Shown: piece by piece, positions 56,790-64,000 of the stretch
Position numbering within the stretch: the stretch's first letter is position 1
How the letters are laid out: every line of letters starts with the position of its first letter
Origin: Tanytarsus gracilentus
Taxonomy: Eukaryota > Arthropoda > Insecta > Diptera > Chironomidae
DNA length: 64,000 nt
Direction of reading: 5' to 3'
Assembly (NCBI GenBank): GCA_038502055.1
Contig: JAXRKN010000035.1
Span: 748,501 to 812,500 of the forward strand
Translations under genes and position numbers: made by a program
The notes under the pieces: model-generated
What the model was told of the DNA's origin: nothing
The model's database searches: none
What the model saw: only the letters and a program-made list of their open reading frames with translations

Positions 56790-59700
56790 TTTTTTACTTT
56801 TTCCACCTCGCGCTTTTGGCGGCTCGCAAAAAAAAATAATTTAACTCTTTCACTTTGATTGATTGCACTTGTGATTTATGATTAATTTCTTGCTTGAAGG
56901 ACATTGTCCGAGGGACGAAATTTAATTTATTGTCTTTCACCTTCCGGGGAGACTTTAAAGTGGACGATGACGCTGTTTTTGTGTGTGTGTTAGTGAACTG
57001 AGTGGACGAGCCAGGAGATAATTAATTTTTATGGCTCGCGAACCGAACGAAACGGCGATCAGGTCAATTAAGGAGAGAAAGAGATGCAAAAAAATTATTT
57101 ATTGGACTTTTTTTTTTAAAAGAAAAAAATTTGAGTGAAAAAATAATTCTTAAAATTTAAAAATTTGTGAATTAAAGAATTTTAAAAGAAAAAGAAATTG
57201 TTTTTTAAAATATTTTTTTTGGTGATAAACATTCAAAAATTGAAAAAATAATTTAAGATTTTTTATTTCTGGAACTTTAAAAAAATTATTTGTGAATTTT
57301 TTTGTGGAACTTTAAAAAATTATTTGAAATTTTTTAGTTGTGGAATTAAAAAAAATTAATTTGCGATTTTTTTATTTGTGGAACTATAAAAAAATTAATT
57401 TTGAAGATAACCAAAGATAAAAATATAAATTTCAGCTTTAATTTGGATTTATTGAACTTTTAAGTAACTAATTTGTAATTAAAAATTATTAGCATGTATC
57501 AAAAACTCAAATTTAAACTAATTTATTTTATAAAATTTTAGTTTAAGTATTTTTTAATAATTTTTATTAAAAATTAAATTTTATAAACTTTTAAATTAAA
57601 AAAAATTTTTGATCATAAATTTTTATTCTCCAATTTTTAAATGTTTAAGTTTATGTAAATTTTAATTTGAAAATTTTTGTAAATTTTAAAACTTTAATTT
57701 GTAATATTTTTATAAATTTTTAAAATATTTAATATTTAAAGTTTTTGTAAATTTTAAATATTTAATTTGTAAATTTTTAAAAATTCTAAACCACAAAATT
57801 ATTTCTAAAAAAAGTTTCCATCCTTAATTGTATTAAAATTTTTACAACTAAAAAACTCTATAAAACATCTCAAAGCATCTTAATTGCAATTTAAATTAAA
57901 TTCATCATCAAAAAACAATTAAATTCATTGAAAAAGGACAAAATTTAATAAAAAGTGCTAAGTGACAATTTTTATATTAAAGCAAAAAAAAATCACAAGT
58001 GAAATGCAAAAAAGTGTCTTAAAATTTAGTTTAAACTAAATTTAATAAACTAAATCTAAAAATCATTTTAAAACTCGAACTTCATATAGAAAAAATATTT
58101 TTAGCGAGCCACCAAAGTGTTTTACGATTCAAAGTGTTTTCAATCACAAACCAATTAAACTAATTAATTTATTTCAATGCTTTTTTACTTCCAGTGTATT
58201 GCTAACTTCATTAGTTCCTTTTCGGTCAAATCAAAAATTTTATTAAACACGAACGCAAAAAAAAATAAATGAAAATTATCTTGAACTTCATTATTGAAAG
58301 AGTAAAAGAGTAAAATAGAGAAGTGAGTGATGAGATAGAGACGTGTGTTTTGTGCACTGAAGTGAGATTTAAAATAATTCCGAGAAAGTCTCAAGAAATC
58401 CTTCCCGTTCACATCTATTTTACCTGCCAAGTGCTCAACGTGAGTGAGCGAGAGAAAAAAGAAAAACAAAAACATCTCGAATGCAATTTTAGTGCACACT
58501 GATGAAGATATAAAAAAATTTATTACCTAACCGGTTATGCGAAGGATTGTAAAGTGATCCTTAAACCACTCACTGGATTACCTGCAAGTCATGTGTGTAA
58601 ATTGTTGTCATTATTGCTTCTTTTAGAGCAAGTGGAAAAAGAAGAAAATGATTTAGTGGTTGAGAAATAGCCGAGAGTAAAAAAAATATTTCGAATGCAA
58701 TAAAAGGAAAAAAATTTCGGAGAATTTTGTGGATTTTTTTGGAGAATTAAATAAAAATAGAAATTGAGGTGAGTTTTAAAAATTTAACAAAAGTTAATTC
58801 ACTAAATAAATTTTAGTAAGAAAAATTTAATTAAAAAGTTTTGAATTTTAAATATTTTAAATACGTTAAATTTACTTTTTTATTTTTTTTAGTGTCGAGT
58901 CTTTAATTAAATTTCATAACCTTTTAATTATTTTCAATTAATCCCAAAAAGTTTAATTTCCCTTTCAAAAAACTACAAATTAAATTAATTTTTCCTCTCG
59001 CTCATCAAAACTCGAAGTTTAATTTCATTTTCTGCATCTTTTTTCCCTCAAAATCTCAAACTGTTTCAACCTTCACAATAATACATCTTTTTTCTAACGG
59101 ATTCGCCTTAGTTTCTTCTTCACATCGTTGATATTCATCTTAATCATCATCCAGCCAAAATATAGCCACCAAAAAGTGTTTCGTGAGAAAAAATCTCACA
59201 CATATCACACGCTCGCACATTGTCTAATTGTTTTCCACTCTTCTGCCCTCCCTACACGCGTAATGACCATTCACTGTGTGGATATATTTTGGGAGTTTTT
59301 TTAATTGTCATTCCGCGACATCAAAATGCAGCGGCTCTGATGATGATGACGACGATGTTACACAAAGCTTCATAATTAATTAGCTTCATATTTGTTGTGT
59401 TTTAATTCATGCGAGAAACAGTCGAAAGTTTCGAATGGAAATAAATGACATTTTGTGTATTTTTCGCGAGTTTTCTCTTTGAGGTATGCGGAATAAAAAG
59501 TTTTGATGTAAATTTTGCATTTTTTTATTTGTAAATGTGGATTTGAGTTTTTGAAGCATGTGAATAAGTTTTAAATATAAAAAATTGGTTAAAATAATTT
59601 TTTTTGTGGATGTTTTAAATAAAAGAAAATTTATGGTCGAGTTTTCAAAGGATTGTTGAAAAAAAATTGACAGAAATTCAATTTTTATTAAAAAATATTT

Positions 59701-60660
59701 TTTGGGGTTTAAATTAAATTTTTTAGTACGATAATGATTACACCAGCATGCTCCCTTTAAGTCATCGACCAATCAATCAATCAAAAAAATTGAAGTTTAA
59801 TAAAAAATTTAGAAATTTAACTTTTTTGAAAAATTTAGAAATTTAATTTTTTCAATTAATTTCTTGAATTTTCTTTAAATAATTTTTTATTGACAATTAT
59901 TTTATCAAATTTCTCAAAATTTTTCTACCCCCAAAAAAATAATTTTCAGACCACTTCAATTTTTTTCCCCTTAAATTTTTTCGCTTCTTAATTTTTTTCC
60001 TCTTTTTAATTCACTCCACAAACTCTCATTGTGCAAGAGTTCTTTACATCAAACAAGCCATGCATGATGAAGTTACTTAACCTCTCCAAGCCTCCTCGGC
60101 AAACTCACAACATATCCACTCAACTCATTAAACTTTACATTCATGAATCATAATCGGCAACATAAATGCATGAAATGGTTAAATAAAAGAGTCAACATTG
60201 CCTGCCTCATTCACTAATTTCCACCCTGAGATTAAAGCTTTGCTGCTTTAAAAGCAAAAAGGATAAAATAAGAAAATTTATGAGTGAGGCAGAGAAAAAT
60301 TCGTGAATAAAAAAAGTTCATGCTGAAGTTCATTGATTTTTTTTTGCGCTCAGCAGTGTCGTGTGTACGCGACTTGAACGGATATTACGCGAAAAAAAAG
60401 AACGGAAAGTGAAAGAAATGAGAGCAGAATGAGGTGAAGGAAGAATGAAAAAAAATCGCGATTGCTTTAAAAATTTGTGTGAGAGAGAGAGGAAAGTGGG
60501 AGAAGAGGACAATGTTGGAATATCAAGGTGATTTGTCGCGGTATTTTCAAGGACTTTTGGTTGAATCTACTGTCGGTTTAAAGTGTCGTGGGTTGATGCT
60601 CTTTTAAGGGATGTAAATAAGTTGGATTTGTGGGTTGGATGGGAATATTTTGAAGTTTTT
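56790..60660. other. Probable 5' transcribed region of the BTB gene
   Basis: No coding sequence. AT-rich islands occur at 57,080-57,830 and 59,500-60,000. A leader-like segment at about 57,840-58,770 ends in a textbook donor, GAG then GTGAGT at 58,771, on the + strand. It could be the end of a 5' non-coding exon spliced to the acceptor at 60,990. Inference only. Confidence 0.35.
57255..57405. repeat. AT-rich tandem repeat, about 38-bp unit
   Basis: Four imperfect units sharing TTTGTGGAACTTTAAAAAAT, head to tail. Confidence 0.65.
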
Positions 60661-60669
60661 GATTGCGAT

Positions 60670-60960
60670 GAATTTTTTAACGTATTTTTAGATTTTAAAT
60701 TATTCAATTTTCAATAGTTAACGTATTTTTTGTTTTTAAATTAATTCATTTTCAAATTTTTATTTAACGTATTTTTTTATTTTAAATTAATTAATTTTCA
60801 AATTATTATTTAACGTATTTTTTGATTTTAAATTAATTAAAATTCAAATTTTACGTAACGTAATTTTAAATTTAAAATAATTTCATAAATTAAGTTAAAT
60901 TCTCAACGTATTTTTACAATTCAAAAATTTAAAACTCAAAAAATTTCTTAACGTATTTTT
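60670..60960. repeat. Repeated AACGTATTTTT motif before the BTB exon
   Basis: Seven copies of AACGTATTTTT or one-base variants, spaced roughly 40-60 bp and separated by A/T-only spacers, end about 30 bp before the splice acceptor of the BTB exon. The reverse complement of the same core is repeated at 6,211-6,395. Confidence 0.7.
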
Positions 60961-60990
60961 AAATTTCAAAAATATTTTTTCTCTTTCCAG

Positions 60991-62643
60991 ATGATCTAAT
61001 TGACCACAAAAAAATTTAACAGTTATAAAAAATTTACCTCAACCATCATTAAAACTCACCAACATCCCACGCAGACTATGACGACGCCAGCACCGCAAGA
61101 GAACTACAGTCTCCGCTGGAACAATCATCCATCGCATATTTTGGAGTCCTTTGACGCACTTCTTCAGCAGAATTCACTTGTCGATGTGACGCTCGTGTGT
61201 GCCGATCGTTCATTGCGCGCCCACAAAGTCGTTTTATCCGCTTGCTCGCCGTTCTTCGAGAAGGTCTTCAACGACACACCCTGCAAGCATCCGACAATTG
61301 TCCTCAAGGACTATCAACGATGGGTCATTCAGGCCATTGTTGATTTCATGTATCGAGGTGAAATTTCCGTCCCACAAGAGCGACTCAGTCAATTGATACA
61401 AGCCGGCGAATCGCTTCAGATTCGAGGACTCATCGGAGCCATTCCAGAGGCGGTTGAGTGTGGAAAGCGCGAGTGCATCAGTCCAATGCCGCGACGAAAG
61501 CAAGCGAGACCACGTCGTCGGTCAGGTGATCTCACCGGCGAACTTCCACAGGATCTCAGCAATGGTCAAATTGTAACAAAAACAGAACGCGACGGAAGCG
61601 TAATTGACAGCGATGAAGATGACGATATTGAACTTAATGAAATTGCTAAGCGAGTTAGACAAAATGGAAATGGCTCGATTTCGATAGCTGACGACGATGA
61701 TGAGGAGGAAGAAGAGCTTGAAGAGGCTGAAGAGAAAGAAAATAAACCCGAAAGTGAAATGCACGGTGACGTACCCGAAAATCTCTGCACCAAAAAATCA
61801 ACCTCAAACTCATCCGACTCGTCGATTGTAAATGACAAAAATAACAACAGCGATGGCGGAAGTAAAAAGCGTCCAATAATGCCGCCACACGATTTCCATG
61901 AACGCTTCATTTTGTCACTCAAGGATCTTCGACATCTCAATCGATATCGACAAGGACCGCCGCCGGGACATCCGTTCAATGATCTTCTTTCGCACCTTCC
62001 AATTTCGCCGCCGCCGAGCTTTCAAATGTCAACCGGAAGCGGTGAGCGACGACGTGAGGAGCGCGGTGGAAGTGAACCGGATGGCAAGAGAAGTGCCGAC
62101 GACGACATGAAAATGGAAAGTGACCATTCCGATGCTGAAACGTCACCATATCCCGAGCAAATTGATTTGAGTTCACATCCGAGTTTTCAGCATGAGAAAA
62201 ATATGAGAGAAAGACATCAGAAAATGGGTCAGATGATGGGTCATCATGGAAACTCGGGAATGCCGCAATTTCCGCCACCTTTTCAGGGCGATGGTGGATC
62301 GATGAGGGGCGGCATGCATGGCAGTCATCCGTCACAGTCGCCCCTTCAGTTTCCTGGAATGCCTTCGGTTTCCGCTATGAATATGACGCCGCCACATAGT
62401 GAGTTGAATTTTTAAAATAAAAACGGTTTTTTGAAATTTGAAATATTTTAACGGTTTTTTGAAATTTAAAATTTTAATTAACATAATTTTTCTCCATTCA
62501 AGTGTTCGGACTCGATTCCCCTCTAGGGCTTTTTCCACCTGGCATGGATCCAACGAAGATGTATCCGCTAATTGACTTACCAGATCATCCCGCTCACCAT
62601 CGATCTCTCCATCCAGATCATCCGTCATTCATGAAGAAGAAAA
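60991..62643 (+). CDS. lov: BTB-domain transcription regulator, jim lovell-like (partial)
   Basis: An acceptor TTTCCAG at 60990 opens an exon with 87 bp of leader, then ATG at 61078. Coding exons are 61078-62398 and 62503-62643, with phase-1 junctions; a GTGAGT donor at 62644 shows that more exons lie beyond the window. Residues about 8-117 form a BTB/POZ domain beginning NYSLRWNNHPSHILESFDAL and including HKVVLSACSPFF and FMYRGEISVPQERL, the BTB-ttk type. LVDVTLVCA, WVIQAIVDFMYRGEISVPQ and LIQAGESLQIRGL resemble jim lovell (Tkr) more than bric-a-brac, tramtrack or Broad. After it come a basic stretch (MPRRKQARPRRRS), a PQDLS motif of the CtBP-binding PxDLS type, long acidic runs, and His/Pro/Met-rich sequence. 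The DNA-binding part is not in the window. It is probably a nuclear repressor with neural or behavioural roles, as known for fly lov. Confidence 0.7.
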
Positions 62644-64000
62644 GTGAGTTTATTAAAATTATTTTTATGACTTGAGTTTCGAGGGGGAGAAGATGAAAAA
62701 TTTAAATGGGGGAATTTCGTATAAAATATGATAAATTCGGGAGAATTTATTTTGAGGTTAAGTTTCAGATCAAAATTTTAATTTATGAATAAAAAAATAA
62801 ATTTTAAATGTTTATCTGTAGATTAATTTTAAAGTTTAAAAATAAATCTTAAGATTTAACTTAAATTTAAAATTTTATATGTCGGATTTAATTTAATTTT
62901 CATAATTTTTTTAAAAATTTGAAATTTCTTATAACCTCAAATCTCAAACCCAAAAACCCCTCAAAACCTTTTCATTTCATCACTGTCATAAAAGCAAACA
63001 AAACATGACACGAGATGAGCCGTAAAGAATTCTCATTCATGACCCGGTCAGTTATCATTCGCATCCATGACAGGCATACAGTTGAAGTTTTCCCACGGAA
63101 CTCTTCTAAGCGACGCTTTTATTGCTAATTGTTGACCGCATAGCAATTTTACTCAAGCGTCTAATTACTTCGTGAACTCACGACTTTCTGGGTGGAAATT
63201 TACAAACAATATGAAATGCAGAAGAGAGTTTTGAGAGCTAATTTAATTTAGATTTATGACATTCACGAATTTTCCAGAGGAAATTCAACCCTGGTGGCAC
63301 ATTTTGGATTTTTAAAAAATTGAAAGAAATTTTTTAATTTAAATTTTCGTTGAAATTTCAAAATTCAAATTTAAATTTTCTCAAAAATGTGCCGCCAGGG
63401 TAAGATGATTAAAATTTACCTCTCAACACTTCAAAACCTCGAAGCCATAACGAATCAATTTATAATCTCAAACTTCCACATGCGTTTCACTCATAAACTC
63501 GAAGAACAATCAGAATCAGATCATTATGGGATAATCCACACATAAGTAATCGACTTTTTTCTTCACCTGCCTCTCTCACACATGCCTTAAGTTTATTTCC
63601 GATTTTTCTTCGATTCTCTTTAACGGATTTCATTCATTAATTTCTTATTTCTCATTTTCAACTTGAATGATTGCTGGCGTAAATTGTTTCGCTTCGTTGA
63701 AGGCTTTCTCGAACTTCTGGATGTGAATCAGTTTAAAAATATTTTTTTTATATTCTGCGGCGAATATGAAAATTTTCATATTTTGGCAATTGCTCAACGA
63801 AATCATGTGAATCCGCTCGTAAATTGCTTTTTTGCCGCTCGCCATAAAATCACACATTAGTGCATGAAGTTTTTTAGAGTTTATTTTTCCCGTTTCGAGA
63901 AATTATGGAAAATTTTCTATTTATGCTCCATTTTACGTGAGGTTTATGAACGATAATTTAGCTTTTTATGGTGAAGTTTTTGGGGGTTGAAAAATTATGA
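62644..64000. other. lov: Intron of the BTB gene, running off the window
   Basis: It begins at a GTGAGT donor. No further exon was recognised before the window ends, so the intron exceeds 1.3 kb. It contains the small inverted-repeat element at 63,288-63,401. Confidence 0.6.
63288..63401. mobile_element. Short inverted-repeat (MITE-like) element
   Basis: The ends read ACCCTGGTGGCACATTTT on the left and, as reverse complement, ACCCTGGCGGCACATTTTT on the right, with one mismatch in 17-18 bp, enclosing 114 bp of AT-rich DNA. No clear target duplication is visible, so the superfamily is open. Confidence 0.65.

Noticed and set aside
61000..61077. Extension of the BTB protein upstream of ATG 61078.
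   Set aside because: The extra codons begin at ATT, contain no ATG and lie just after the splice acceptor; the sequence reads as a 5' leader.
61522..61979. Minus-strand frames of 77-137 codons inside the BTB exon.
   Set aside because: They are antisense to acidic GAT/GAA runs and encode Ser/Phe-rich artefacts.
1..64000. CRISPR arrays, bacterial operons or viral genes.
   Set aside because: None seen; introns, promoters and gene content are those of an insect nuclear genome, and the tandem repeats found are AT minisatellites, LRR coding repeats or transposon parts.

Overview
The window is strongly AT-rich eukaryotic DNA from an insect, most likely a nematoceran fly. The evidence is 50-100 bp introns with GT-AG ends, fly-type core promoters (TATA plus TCAGT, and TCAGTC plus a downstream element), a jim lovell-type BTB gene, an ionotropic receptor, a THAP protein, a p27k-type hemolymph protein, and a U6 snRNA that looks identical to the fly sequence. 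The order is inference; no species can be named from the sequence alone.

Layout. 1-560: a simple-repeat tract, then the last exon of an unrecognised + strand gene. 872-2708 (-): a three-exon secreted hemolymph protein gene with a clear TATA/initiator promoter and a small transposon in its second coding intron. 2903-4084: a retroposed element bounded by a 22-bp target duplication. 4875-6125 (-): a THAP-domain gene. 6.1-25.5 kb: about 19 kb with no gene I can support, but holding a 1-kb hAT-type element. 25.5-29.2 kb: a truncated ionotropic-receptor relative (+) and an intact divergent ionotropic receptor (-). 30.4-31.2 kb: a second, decayed hAT element with a transposase fossil. 36.5-39.2 kb (-): a five-exon gene joining an intact serine protease, an EGF-like module, an LDLa module and 16 leucine-rich repeats. 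46.2-46.4 kb: a 36-residue one-pass membrane micropeptide gene, next to a U6 snRNA (-). 49.1-51.1 kb (+): a nine-exon papain-family gene that has lost its catalytic Cys and His. 52.2-53.4 kb (-): a single-exon twelve-finger C2H2 protein. 56-64 kb (+): promoter-like DNA and the BTB-encoding exons of a jim lovell-like regulator, which continues past the window edge.

The genes do not form one pathway. The best candidate for something new is the protease-EGF-LDLa-LRR fusion. Every exon junction is phase 1, the catalytic triad is complete, and the LRR part is a recent 48-residue tandem expansion whose differences fall mainly on exposed strand positions. That is what one would expect of a recognition surface wired directly to a secreted protease. 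The papain-family pseudoenzyme, the micropeptide, and the sharply bounded near-identical patch between the two receptor sequences are next. At the scale of the whole window, AT-rich islands repeatedly have purine-rich DNA on their left and pyrimidine-rich DNA on their right, a strand-symmetric pattern the genes do not explain.
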